Below are positions 1 to 7,541 of a stretch of DNA of 64,000 nt, one piece after another. How positions within the stretch are numbered: position 1 is the stretch's first letter; each line of letters begins with the position of its first letter. The notes beneath the pieces are model-generated. The model had not been told where the DNA came from. It was given only the letters and a program-made list of their open reading frames with translations, and made no database searches. The position numbers and the translations under genes were made by a program. Source of the DNA: Alphaproteobacteria bacterium (GTDB lineage: Bacteria; Pseudomonadota; Alphaproteobacteria; Ferrovibrionales; Ferrovibrionaceae); the NCBI GenBank assembly GCA_017307375.1, contig JAFKFH010000006.1:434001-498000 (forward strand), in the 5' to 3' direction.

Positions 1-321
1 ATCGACGGGGCGGTCGGGGCGGTGATCGCCTTCGGGCTGTTCGCGGCGCTGGGCTTCATCTATCGCCGGTGGCGAGGCCGCATCGGCCTCGGTTTCGGCG
101 ATGCCAAGCTGATGGGCGCGGCCGGTGCCTGGGTCGGCGTTTCCGGGGTGCCGAGCGTGATGCTGATCGGGGCAGGGGGGGCGTTGCTGGCGGTGCTGGC
201 GACCGTCGCGATCACCCGCCAGCCCTGGCCGCGCCACCGCCGCATCGCCTTTGCGCCATGGCTGTGTCTGGCGATCTGGTGGGTCTATGTCGTCGGGCCG
301 CTGAAACTCGTCCTGTTCTGA
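1..321 (+). CDS. Prepilin peptidase (A24 family), C-terminal part
   Basis: The reading frame is open from base 1, so the gene begins upstream of the window and only about 106 C-terminal residues are present. It contains the GxGDxK-type motif (GFGDAKLMGA), whose Asp is one of the two catalytic aspartates of inner-membrane prepilin/preflagellin peptidases, flanked by hydrophobic membrane segments. Such enzymes cut the leader of type IV pilin-like proteins on the cytoplasmic face. The N-terminal half, with the first Asp and any N-methylase domain, is off the window. The stop codon overlaps the next start by one base (TGATG), so the downstream gene is probably translationally coupled. Confidence 0.85.
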   Translation: MDGAVGAVIAFGLFAALGFIYRRWRGRIGLGFGDAKLMGAAGAWVGVSGVPSVMLIGAGGALLAVLATVAITRQPWPRHRRIAFAPWLCLAIWWVYVVGPLKLVLF

Positions 322-902
322 TGCTCGACCGGCTGCTTGCCGAAATTGGGGCATGCCGGCTTTGCGAGGCGCACTTGCCGCTGGGGCCGCGACCATTGCT
401 GCGGATTTCGACCAGTGCGCGGCTGGCGATCTGCGCCCAGGCGCCGGGTACGCGCGCCCATGTCGCCGGCCTGACCTTCGACGATGCCTCTGGCGACCGT
501 CTGCGCGACTGGCTCGGCCTCGACAGGGCGACATTCTACGACACGGCCAGGGTCGCCGTCGTGCCGATGGGGTTCTGCTTTCCCGGCACGATGCCGCGCG
601 GCGGGGACTATCCGCCGCGGCTGGAATGCGCCCCGACCTGGCGCCGGCGCGTGTTCGACCTGATGCCGCAGATCGAGCTGAAACTGCTCGTCGGCAGCTA
701 CGCGCAGGCCTGGCATCTCGGCGCGCGACGCCAGCCGACGCTGACCGCGACCGTCGCGGCCTGGCGCGACTATCTGCCCGAATACCTCCCGCTGCCGCAT
801 CCTTCCTGGCGCAATACCGGATGGATCAAGGCCAATCCCTGGTTTGCCGCCGATTTGCTGCCCTTTCTGAAGAAGCGGGTGCAGGAGCTGGTCGCCGGCT
901 GA
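321..902 (+). CDS. Uracil-DNA glycosylase family protein
   Basis: The protein has 193 residues and starts at the ATG overlapping the previous stop. It opens with a CxxC pair (CRLCEAHL), then CAQAPGTRAH, a SGDRLRDWLG stretch, PMGFCFPG, a GGDYPPRLECAP segment and a late PHPSWRN motif. These are the conserved blocks of a recognisable bacterial branch of the uracil-DNA glycosylase superfamily. The family fold excises damaged bases such as uracil from DNA in the cytoplasm, but activity for this particular branch is inferred rather than seen. Cysteines are present near the N terminus, yet I cannot confirm an iron-sulfur cluster. Its position after a pilus peptidase looks incidental. Confidence 0.8.
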   Translation: MLDRLLAEIGACRLCEAHLPLGPRPLLRISTSARLAICAQAPGTRAHVAGLTFDDASGDRLRDWLGLDRATFYDTARVAVVPMGFCFPGTMPRGGDYPPRLECAPTWRRRVFDLMPQIELKLLVGSYAQAWHLGARRQPTLTATVAAWRDYLPEYLPLPHPSWRNTGWIKANPWFAADLLPFLKKRVQELVAG

Positions 903-923
903 TGGCTGCGGCATAGTGGGGAC

Positions 924-1925
924 ATGAAGCTGCGCCTGTTCGCCCTGGCCTTTCTGCTGGTCATCGCCGCCTGCGCGCCGACGGTGCAGATGCGCGGCAC
1001 CGAGGTCACGACGCCGATCCTGTCGGAAGGAGTGGCCGTCATGGACGACGGTTACCGGTTGCCGCTGCGGATCTGGCGCGCCCCGCCGGAGATCGAGGAG
1101 CGGGCGGTCGTCATCGCGCTGCACGGCATGAACGACTATTCCAACGCCTTCGCCGAGCCCGGTCCCTGGTTCGCTCATCGCGGCGTCACCGTCTATGCCT
1201 ACGATCAACGGGGGTTCGGCCAGACCACGCAGCGCGGCATCTGGCCCGGTGCCGACCTGCTGACCTCCGACCTCAGGACGATGGTGCCGCTTGTTGCCGC
1301 CGTCCATCCCGGCAAGCCGATCTTCCTGCTGGGCGAGAGCATGGGGGGCGCCGTAGTGCTTGCCACCATGGGAGCGGAAAGGCCGCCGACGGTTGCCGGC
1401 ATCGTCCTGTCCGCCCCGGCTGTCTGGGGGCGGGCGACGATGAATCCGTTGTATCGCATCGCCCTGTGGCTGGTCCCGCGAATCGCGCCGGGCGAGCGTC
1501 TGACCGGGCAGGGGTTGAAGATACAGGCGTCCGACAACATCCCGATGCTGGTGGCGCTGGGCCGCGATCCCCTGGTGATCAAGGGTACCCGCGCCGACAG
1601 CGTCTTGGGTCTCGCCGACCTCATGGACGATGGCTTGGCGTCGGCGCCACGGCTGTCGGTGCCGTCGCTGGTGCTTTACGGCGAGAAGGACGAGGTGGTG
1701 CCCAAGGCGCCCGTTGAGCGCATGGTCGAAACCCTCGGCGGGCCGCATCGCGTCGCCGTCTACCCGAATGGCTGGCATCTGCTGCTGCGCGATCTCGATC
1801 GCGAAGTGGTCTGGCGCGACATCCTGGTCTGGATGATGGATCGCCATGCCCCGCTGCCATCGGAATCGGAAAAGCAGCCGGGAAGTCTGTTCGCCTCAAA
1901 TAAAAACAAATCAAATTTTAATTGA
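924..1925 (+). CDS. Alpha/beta hydrolase lipoprotein (monoacylglycerol lipase-like)
   Basis: This 333-residue protein starts with a lipoprotein signal (LVIAAC, Cys about residue 17) and so is probably anchored to a membrane facing the periplasm. The body is a serine hydrolase of the S33/monoacylglycerol lipase type. HGMNDYSNAF is the oxyanion region, GESMGG carries the nucleophile Ser, KDEVVP supplies a likely catalytic Asp, and NGWHLLLRD holds the His. Family members cleave ester substrates such as monoacylglycerols; the substrate here is unknown. The last 15 codons become AT-rich (SNKNKSNFN), marking the transition into an unusually AT-rich intergenic stretch. Confidence 0.82.
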   Translation: MKLRLFALAFLLVIAACAPTVQMRGTEVTTPILSEGVAVMDDGYRLPLRIWRAPPEIEERAVVIALHGMNDYSNAFAEPGPWFAHRGVTVYAYDQRGFGQTTQRGIWPGADLLTSDLRTMVPLVAAVHPGKPIFLLGESMGGAVVLATMGAERPPTVAGIVLSAPAVWGRATMNPLYRIALWLVPRIAPGERLTGQGLKIQASDNIPMLVALGRDPLVIKGTRADSVLGLADLMDDGLASAPRLSVPSLVLYGEKDEVVPKAPVERMVETLGGPHRVAVYPNGWHLLLRDLDREVVWRDILVWMMDRHAPLPSESEKQPGSLFASNKNKSNFN

Positions 1926-2010
1926 TTTGCTTTAAAATGGAGATTACCGGTCTGACATTTATTAATTGTTTGTTAAGCTGATAGTATCTAACTTGTTCTA
2001 GTGTCCAGGG
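1895..2010. other. AT-rich intergenic stretch
   Basis: Bases from about 1895 to 2010 are strikingly AT-rich compared with the surrounding GC-rich coding DNA, with several A/T runs (for example TTTAAAATGG and TTATTAATTG). This is the leader region of the small gene starting at 2090 and probably holds its promoter. I could not find a -35/-10 pair with good spacing, so no promoter is called. Confidence 0.4.
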
Positions 2011-2089
2011 GCGACGAACCCCGGGCAGCGGACGATCCCTGACAAGCAAGGATCCCGGGCAACGGGCGAGACGAGGAGGCGCGGTCGTC

Positions 2090-2371
2090 ATGGAGCAGGC
2101 CGGTCAGAAGCAAAGCTATCAGGTCACCTTCATCCAGACGTCTCAGGAAACCTTCACCCTGATCTTCGTCAATTATTCGGTCGTGATCGACAACCGCATG
2201 GCATCGCGTGCCATTACCGCGCTGAAACGGTTCTTTACGTCCGGCGAAATCGTCCTGGTCGCGCTCGATATCATGCAGCAGCCGCATTTCGCGGGTCCGC
2301 GGCATCTGGTGCAGCTGCTGCAAGGCCGCAAGATCACCGATTTCAAGTGGCAGACGGCGGTGGTGGGTTGA
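2090..2371 (+). CDS. Hypothetical protein, 93 residues
   Basis: I do not recognise this small protein. It is preceded by a GAGGAGG purine run about 11 bases upstream of the ATG and by an AT-rich leader, both supporting real translation. The sequence is mixed alpha/beta in character (YQVTFIQTSQETFTL, then VNYSVVIDNR), with no signal peptide or membrane segment, so it is likely a small cytoplasmic protein. Its 3' end overlaps the convergent PAS-domain gene by 29 bases. No function is proposed. Confidence 0.6.
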   Translation: MEQAGQKQSYQVTFIQTSQETFTLIFVNYSVVIDNRMASRAITALKRFFTSGEIVLVALDIMQQPHFAGPRHLVQLLQGRKITDFKWQTAVVG

Positions 2372-2861
2372 CCAGCGGCGATATCGGCGCTGCCAGGATC
2401 ATGAAGGTATCGATCGCCTCGGTCTGGCGGGTCAGCGGCAGGATCAGGCGCTGCCAGCGATAGGCGTAGCCCCTTGCCGAAATCTCGACGACCCTGGTGC
2501 CGAAGATCGGACGGGCCGTCGCCGCGGCCTCGCGCAGGTTTGTGAGGAAGGACGGCGTGACGGCCGGGCAGGTCGAGGCGCGGCGGCCGGTAAGGTCCAT
2601 CCCGATCTGCGCTGCCTGTGACGTTCCGAAAACCCGATAGACGAAGTCCGCGCCGTCGTCGACCATGTCCATGACCGTCAGCCAACCGAGCCAGGGGCGC
2701 AATTCCAGCACGTCGATATCCTGCCGTGACGGCACATTGCGCCCGGCGCGGCGCGACTCCCACAAGGCCAGCAGGCTGTGGAGCGGCGGGGCTGCGTCCG
2801 ATGGCAGAGCGGCGTCGACGACCTGATGAAGTTCGTCGGTGGAACGCGGTGGCGTCGTCAT
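2343..2861 (-). CDS. PAS domain protein (PAS_5-like)
   Basis: The protein has 172 residues starting at MTTPPRSTDEL. An upstream ATG at 2924 would run into the preceding regulator gene and is less likely. The core, PSRQDIDVLELRPWLGWL followed by VYRVFGTSQA and GMDLTGR, matches the PAS_5 family common in alphaproteobacteria. There it is usually a stand-alone small-molecule or redox sensor with no attached output domain. No effector domain, signal peptide or membrane segment is visible here. It lies 31 bases downstream of the MocR gene on the same strand, so the two may be co-transcribed. Confidence 0.75.
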   Translation of the reverse strand: MTTPPRSTDELHQVVDAALPSDAAPPLHSLLALWESRRAGRNVPSRQDIDVLELRPWLGWLTVMDMVDDGADFVYRVFGTSQAAQIGMDLTGRRASTCPAVTPSFLTNLREAAATARPIFGTRVVEISARGYAYRWQRLILPLTRQTEAIDTFMILAAPISPLVNPPPPSAT

Positions 2862-2892
2862 CTCGGAACGGCAGGCTAAGGGTCTGCCTAGC

Positions 2893-4356
2893 TCAGCGCA
2901 ATCTTCGTGCGGACGTAATGGCATGCGCCAATCGTCGCACGGCCGGCATCATCCGCGCCTCGGTTGTGCCGGCGAAGCCGATCACAAAACCGGCGCGCGC
3001 AATCTCCCGCTGCCTGTAGTAGGTCGAGAGCGGGGCCGCACCGACCTCGGAGTCGGCGGCGGCGCGGGCGATCGCGACATCGTCGCCCGGCGCGGCCAGT
3101 TGCGCGACGAGATGCAGCCCCGCTTCTGCCGCTCCGCTTGCATCCAGCAGGCCTGCTGCCTCGGCCGACAGCGCCTCCCTCAGGCATGCCCGACGTTGTG
3201 CGTACAGCAGCCGCATCCGCCGCAGATGGGCGGCAAAGCGCCCTTCTGTGATGAATTCGGCGAGCACCATCTGCTCGATGCCAGGGGCGCCGCGGTCCGC
3301 GGCGGCCTTCAGCGCGGCGATCACCTCGATCATCGGTTCGGGAACCACGAGATAGCCGAGCCGCAAGCCCGGGGCGAGCGACTTGGAGAACGTGCCGAGG
3401 TGGAAGACCCGTCGGCCCCCGTCCAGGGCGTGCAGGGTGGCGAGGGGCCGGCCGCCGTGCCGGAATTCGCCGTCGTAGTCGTCCTCGATGATCCAGGCCC
3501 CGGCCTGCTCGGCCCAATCGAGGAGGGCAAGCCGGCGGGCGAGCGTCATCGTCGCGCCGAGCGGATATTGGTGGGCGGGCGCGACCAGTGCCAACCGGGC
3601 GGCCGGGGCGAGGCGCCGGCCGGCGGCGGGGTCGAGGCCGTCGGCGTCCACCGGTACCGGGATTACCGCGATGCCCGCCGCGTCGAGGGCGGCGCGCCCG
3701 ATCGGATAGCCCGGCTCCTCGTACCAGCAGGCTTCGCCCGGCATTGCCACGGCGCGGGCAGCGAGGTCGATGCCCTGCTGCGAACCGGCCACGACCACGA
3801 TCTGCTCAGGGCTGCACAGAATGCCGCGCATGCCGCCGAGATGGGCGGCGATAGCCTGGCGCAGCGGTCCGTGCCCGCGCGGATCGGCATAGCCGAGCGC
3901 GGCTGCGGGCCGTCCCCGCAGGACGCGCGCCGTCAGCCGCGACCACTCGGCCCAGGGAAAGTGATCGAGCGCCGGCAGGCCGGGTGTCAGGTCATGACGC
4001 GCGAACGGGCGCGGCACGATGCCCAGGGTCGCCCGGGGCGGCGAGGCGGCCGGTCGGGTCCGTCCCGGACCCGGCACCGGCCGCTCCGGCGCGGACAGCC
4101 CGGGGGCGACGAACAGCCCGGCACCGGGGCGCGCCACAAGATAGCCCTCGGCCACCAGACGATCATGGGCCTGGACGACCGTGATGCGGGCGACGCCCTG
4201 CTCGGCAGCGACCTGGCGCGACGAGGCGACCCTGGTGCCCGGACGCAACCGGCCGTCCAGCACGGCGGCGCGATAGTATTCGACGATCTGGTCCTGCAGC
4301 GACGCGGGTGCCAGGCGGTCGAGCGCCAAGGCGGAGTTTCCGGCGGATGGCAACAT
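2893..4356 (-). CDS. MocR/PdxR-type GntR regulator with aminotransferase domain
   Basis: This 487-residue protein has an N-terminal GntR winged helix (residues about 15-80, with SSRQVAAEQGVARITV) and a C-terminal fold-type I aminotransferase domain. Within it, EDDYDGEFRH and SKSLAPGLRLGYLV carry the PLP-site Asp and the Schiff-base Lys. MocR-type proteins use PLP or its aldimine as an effector and often regulate vitamin B6 or amino-acid genes. It is transcribed divergently from a PaiB-like FMN-binding protein, the usual arrangement for a regulator and its target. The intergenic gap of about 100 bases would hold both promoters. Confidence 0.9.
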   Translation of the reverse strand: MLPSAGNSALALDRLAPASLQDQIVEYYRAAVLDGRLRPGTRVASSRQVAAEQGVARITVVQAHDRLVAEGYLVARPGAGLFVAPGLSAPERPVPGPGRTRPAASPPRATLGIVPRPFARHDLTPGLPALDHFPWAEWSRLTARVLRGRPAAALGYADPRGHGPLRQAIAAHLGGMRGILCSPEQIVVVAGSQQGIDLAARAVAMPGEACWYEEPGYPIGRAALDAAGIAVIPVPVDADGLDPAAGRRLAPAARLALVAPAHQYPLGATMTLARRLALLDWAEQAGAWIIEDDYDGEFRHGGRPLATLHALDGGRRVFHLGTFSKSLAPGLRLGYLVVPEPMIEVIAALKAAADRGAPGIEQMVLAEFITEGRFAAHLRRMRLLYAQRRACLREALSAEAAGLLDASGAAEAGLHLVAQLAAPGDDVAIARAAADSEVGAAPLSTYYRQREIARAGFVIGFAGTTEARMMPAVRRLAHAITSARRLR

Positions 4357-4455
4357 GTACTGGACTTATCATTTTTTGAAAACCGGAGCTATGAGCCGCT
4401 CCGGATTGCCGTCAGGCTTCGTCTCCGTCCACGCCTGTCGATGTCTGGAGCCACC

Positions 4456-5070
4456 ATGTACCTGCCGCCGCATTTCCGCGAAGACGACCTCGACCGCCTG
4501 CATCAGGCGATCGACAAGACCGGGCTTGCCACCCTGGTGACCGCCGATGCCGAGGGCATGATCGCCAGCCACCTGCCCCTCGTCCTCGACCGCGCGGCCG
4601 GCCCGAACGGCACGCTGTACGGCCATGTCGCCCGCGCCAATCCCCATGCCCGGATCGCCCAGGGCATCGAGACGCTGGCGATCTTTGCCGGTCCGGACGG
4701 CTACGTCACGCCGGCCTGGTACCCCGGCAAGGCCGAGCACGGCAAGGTCGTCCCCACCTGGAACTATGTGGCGGTGCATGCCTACGGGCCGATCGAGACC
4801 TTCACCGAACCGGCGCGGCTGCTCGACGTCGTCACCCGGTTGACCAACCGTCACGAGGCCGCGCGGCCGCAACCCTGGGCCGTCTCGGATGCCCCGGCCG
4901 ATTTCATCGCCGGCATGCTGAAAGGGATCGTGGGTTTCGCGATCCCGATTGCGCGGATCGAAGGCAAGTGGAAGATGAGCCAGAACCGCCCCCCGGCAGA
5001 CCGGCAGGCCGTCGCCGCGGGCCTGGCCGGCGACGGCCTGCCGCAGGTGGCCGCGCTGGTCGCGGGCTGA
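4456..5070 (+). CDS. PaiB-like FMN-binding negative regulator family protein
   Basis: This 204-residue protein starts MYLPPHFRE, the typical start of the family; an in-frame ATG at 4441 is an alternative, and GGAG precedes 4456. The PaiB/FMN-binding split-barrel blocks are clear: VTADAEGMIASHLPL, GHVARANPHA, WYPGKAEHGKVVPTWNY and KWKMSQNR. Members bind flavin and were first described as repressors of degradative enzyme genes. They are related in fold to pyridoxamine-phosphate oxidase. The divergent MocR gene, itself PLP-linked, suggests it controls this gene. DUF427 follows 16 bases downstream, so the two are probably co-transcribed. Confidence 0.88.
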   Translation: MYLPPHFREDDLDRLHQAIDKTGLATLVTADAEGMIASHLPLVLDRAAGPNGTLYGHVARANPHARIAQGIETLAIFAGPDGYVTPAWYPGKAEHGKVVPTWNYVAVHAYGPIETFTEPARLLDVVTRLTNRHEAARPQPWAVSDAPADFIAGMLKGIVGFAIPIARIEGKWKMSQNRPPADRQAVAAGLAGDGLPQVAALVAG

Positions 5071-5086
5071 CGAGGGAGAGACGACG

Positions 5087-5368
5087 ATGACGAAGGCAGT
5101 TTGGAACGGGGCGACGATCGCGCAGTCCGAGGCGACCGTGATGGTCGAGCGCAACCACTATTTCCCGCCGGGAACGGTCGACCGCGCCCGTCTGAAGCCC
5201 AGCACGACGACCACGATCTGCCCCTGGAAGGGGACGGCGCATTACTACCACGTGGTGGTCGACGGCATCGAGAACCCGGACGCGGCCTGGTACTACCCCG
5301 AGCCCAAGCCCGCCGCCGCCGAAATCCGCGATCACGTGGCCTTCTGGAAGGGCGTTGCCGTCTCCTGA
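5087..5368 (+). CDS. DUF427 domain protein
   Basis: A 93-residue single-domain DUF427 protein. Recognisable family features are WNGATIAQSE near the start, VERNHYFPP, the central TTTTICPWKGTAHYY and the late PDAAWYYPEPK. The family folds as a small beta-rich cytoplasmic domain, and no established reaction is known to me. A strong GAGGGAGAG purine tract precedes the ATG. The gene lies 16 bases after the PaiB-like gene in the same orientation and is likely in one transcript with it. Confidence 0.85.
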   Translation: MTKAVWNGATIAQSEATVMVERNHYFPPGTVDRARLKPSTTTTICPWKGTAHYYHVVVDGIENPDAAWYYPEPKPAAAEIRDHVAFWKGVAVS

Positions 5369-5468
5369 CGCCGACGGAGGGCGGAAGGTGACTGCGACCG
5401 GTGGCGCGGGCGTCAGGCCGCGCTAGTATGATGCGGTCGTTCCGTATTGGTGCCCTAGGGGGATCTGC

Positions 5469-5990
5469 ATGATTTCACGACGCCTGCTGCTGGCCGCTGC
5501 TGCCACGGCGCCGTTGGCCGCCTGTGCCGAGAGGCCGCCGCATTTCATCAACCAGGTCTCGATCGAGGGGCAGCCGGCACCGATCGGTGGGGCACGGCTT
5601 GCCGCCTTCGCCTTTGCAGGGCCCGAGCCGATCCGCGTCCGCGACAATGCCGTACGCTCGTTCGTGAACGTCAAGGGCGTGGTCCCGGTCCGCTTCGAAC
5701 TGGTCGACGGCTATGCCGCATCGACGCCGTTCCAGCCGTCGTTCCCCGACCGGGCCGGCATCGCCAGGGCCGGCCAGGCGCTCGGCTGCGATGTCGTGAT
5801 CTGGGGGCGCGTCAACCAGTTCGAACCCTATCAGGGCGGCCCGCCGGGTTTTGTCGATGTGACAGTCAACCTGGCCTGGGTCGCCAATCCCGCCTATGCC
5901 GTCGTATCGGGCCAGCGGCAGGCCAATATCGGTGCCTATGAGGGCCTGCTGCACGTGATGTTCGACGAGATCGCCGGGCGACTGCCCTGA
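5469..5990 (+). CDS. Hypothetical lipoprotein
   Basis: The 173-residue product begins MISRRLLLAAAATAPLAAC, a lipoprotein signal with the lipobox LAAC and an SRR pair that might use the Tat route. The mature part has a repeated Gly/Pro/aromatic composition (YQGGPPGFVDVTVNL) and a conserved-looking VIWGRVNQFEPY stretch. It resembles small alphaproteobacterial envelope lipoproteins annotated only as hypothetical. No catalytic motif is apparent. It stands alone between DUF427 and a convergent exported protein. Confidence 0.65.
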   Translation: MISRRLLLAAAATAPLAACAERPPHFINQVSIEGQPAPIGGARLAAFAFAGPEPIRVRDNAVRSFVNVKGVVPVRFELVDGYAASTPFQPSFPDRAGIARAGQALGCDVVIWGRVNQFEPYQGGPPGFVDVTVNLAWVANPAYAVVSGQRQANIGAYEGLLHVMFDEIAGRLP

Positions 5991-6145
5991 GGCTGAGGTG
6001 TCGTCGTTTTGCTGCAACCCCCGTTCCGGCGGCCGGATCGCCGCATGGCGAAGCCTGGACCGCCCCTGCCGTGAAGCCCAAGGTTGGGCCGTTCCTGCCT
6101 GTCGTCATGCAGGCGGTCTCGCTCGGTGCCACTCCTGAGCCGCGC

Positions 6146-6520
6146 TCAGCGCGCCGGCAGCAACAACTGGTTCCAGTAGGCGCTGTTGCCGGACCAGGTC
6201 ATGTAGATGGCATAGTTGCGCCCCGACGCGCAGATCGCGTTCATCATGTCGGACAGCTTGACGTCGATGGTCTCGACCCACATGCCCGATGCGGCGATCA
6301 GTCGGGTAATCACGCCGCTGCTGCTGGTATAGGACATGCAATATTCGGGAACGGACCAGACCCAGGAGGCACTGTCCCCGGCCGCGGTGGCGCGGGCGGC
6401 ACCCCCGGGCAGGTGGACGATGCCGATCGGCGGGGTATCGGCCGGTGGCACCGGCAGCGCCTGGGCCGCTGCCGCCGTGGTTGCAAGCGACAACAGGATG
6501 ACGAACACGGCCGTGCGCAT
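6146..6520 (-). CDS. Small exported protein, unknown function
   Basis: A 124-residue protein with a clean Sec signal peptide (MRTAVFVILLSLATTAAAAQ, cleavage likely after AAA). The start is fixed by a GGAGGA ribosome site 5 bases upstream; longer frames reaching 6589 lack one. The mature region has two cysteines (EYCMSYTS and NAICASGRN) that could form a disulfide, plus an aromatic tail (YMTWSGNSAYWNQLL). I do not recognise the family. It is followed at its 5' side by a tRNA gene on the same strand. Confidence 0.6.
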   Translation of the reverse strand: MRTAVFVILLSLATTAAAAQALPVPPADTPPIGIVHLPGGAARATAAGDSASWVWSVPEYCMSYTSSSGVITRLIAASGMWVETIDVKLSDMMNAICASGRNYAIYMTWSGNSAYWNQLLLPAR

Positions 6521-6643
6521 GACGCTCCTCCACTGGTTCCCTGGGGAGCAGTCTGTGCGACCGATCGGGCCATATTTCGGCCGGATCAAGGCACAATTCG
6601 GTCAGTGCCGCAAATGGGCAGGAAGTCGGTATGTAGGAGGAAA

Positions 6644-6719
6644 TGGTGGGCGGTATAGGGATCGAACCTATGACCTTCCCCGTGTGAAGGGGACGCTCTA
6701 CCGCTGAGACTAACCGCCC
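6644..6719 (-). tRNA. tRNA-Val (anticodon CAC)
   Basis: Reading the minus strand from 6719, the acceptor stem GGGCGGT/ACCGCCC, an anticodon arm TCCCC-TTCACAC-GGGGA and a T arm ATAGG-TTCGATC-CCTAT are all intact, followed by an encoded CCA. The anticodon CAC reads the valine codon GUG. The D arm reads GTCTC-AGCGGTA-GAGC, which has one more base than the usual GCTC-AGCGGTA-GAGC and leaves a bulged T in the D stem. Confidence 0.93.
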
Positions 6720-6762
6720 ATCGCCGTCGAGGTGGGCTTCTTACTGGCAGCGGGCCTTGCTG

Positions 6763-7437
6763 TCAAGCCAATCCCTGCAGCGCCGCCGGCAGCTCGGCGA
6801 AATCGTCGATCAGCCGGTCCGCGCCGAGTTGGCCCGGCGGGATGGTCGTATAGCCGAACGAAACCGCGATCACCGGAATGCCGGCCCCGCGGGCGGCGGC
6901 GACGTCGTTCATCGAATCGCCAACCATGACCGCGCCGTCTCCCGCCCGATCGCCGAGGGCTGCAAGCGTGCCGGTGACGTGGCCCGGATCGGGCTTGCGC
7001 ATGGCCAGGCTGTCGCCGCCGACGACCGCGCCGAAAAAGCGCATCAGGTCGAGCTGCTCCAGCAGCATTACGGAAAGCCGGTGGGGCTTGTTGGTGCAGA
7101 CCGCCATGGCGTGACCTGTCGCGTGAAGCGCTTCCAGCGTGGCGACGACACCGGGGAACGGCCGGCTGGTATCGGCGACATGGTCGCCGTAATAGGTCAG
7201 GAACAGCCGGTGTCCTGCCGCCATCGTCTCGTCGTCTGCCGGCGGGCCGGAGACGGCGAAGCCGCGGCGGATCAGGGCCAGCGCGCCGTCCCCGACCATC
7301 TGGCGCACCTGGGCCAGGCCGACCGGGGGCCGGCCGAAAGCCTCGAGCACATGATCGGTGGCTGCTGCCAGGTCGGGCGCGGTGTCGACGAGGGTGCCGT
7401 CGAGATCGAACAGCAGCGCGGGGGGGCGGTGAAACAT
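6763..7437 (-). CDS. gph: Phosphoglycolate phosphatase (HAD family)
   Basis: A 224-residue haloacid dehalogenase-type phosphatase. Motif I is FDLDGTLVDTAPDL (nucleophile and acid Asp), motif II is the Thr in CTNKPH, motif III the Lys in RKPDPGH, and motif IV is MVGDSMND. This combination and length fit Gph, which removes 2-phosphoglycolate formed by DNA repair or by oxygenase activity. The start MFHRPP fits the family better than a 27-residue extension upstream. The next gene on the other strand, glmU, starts about 100 bases away, so the two promoters share this gap. Confidence 0.9.
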   Translation of the reverse strand: MFHRPPALLFDLDGTLVDTAPDLAAATDHVLEAFGRPPVGLAQVRQMVGDGALALIRRGFAVSGPPADDETMAAGHRLFLTYYGDHVADTSRPFPGVVATLEALHATGHAMAVCTNKPHRLSVMLLEQLDLMRFFGAVVGGDSLAMRKPDPGHVTGTLAALGDRAGDGAVMVGDSMNDVAAARGAGIPVIAVSFGYTTIPPGQLGADRLIDDFAELPAALQGLA

Positions 7438-7541
7438 CGGGTAACGCAAGTTTATTTTTGACGGTCCGGGTCTTATGTCACAGTCCGCGCCGTCCCGGAA
7501 GTTCGTCCTGACCATCACTGGAAACGGCCCGTCACCCGACC

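Noticed and set aside
2839-4455. Extension of the PaiB-like frame upstream over the MocR gene
   Set aside because: The first 500 codons are antisense to the MocR regulator; only the part from 4456 matches the PaiB family.
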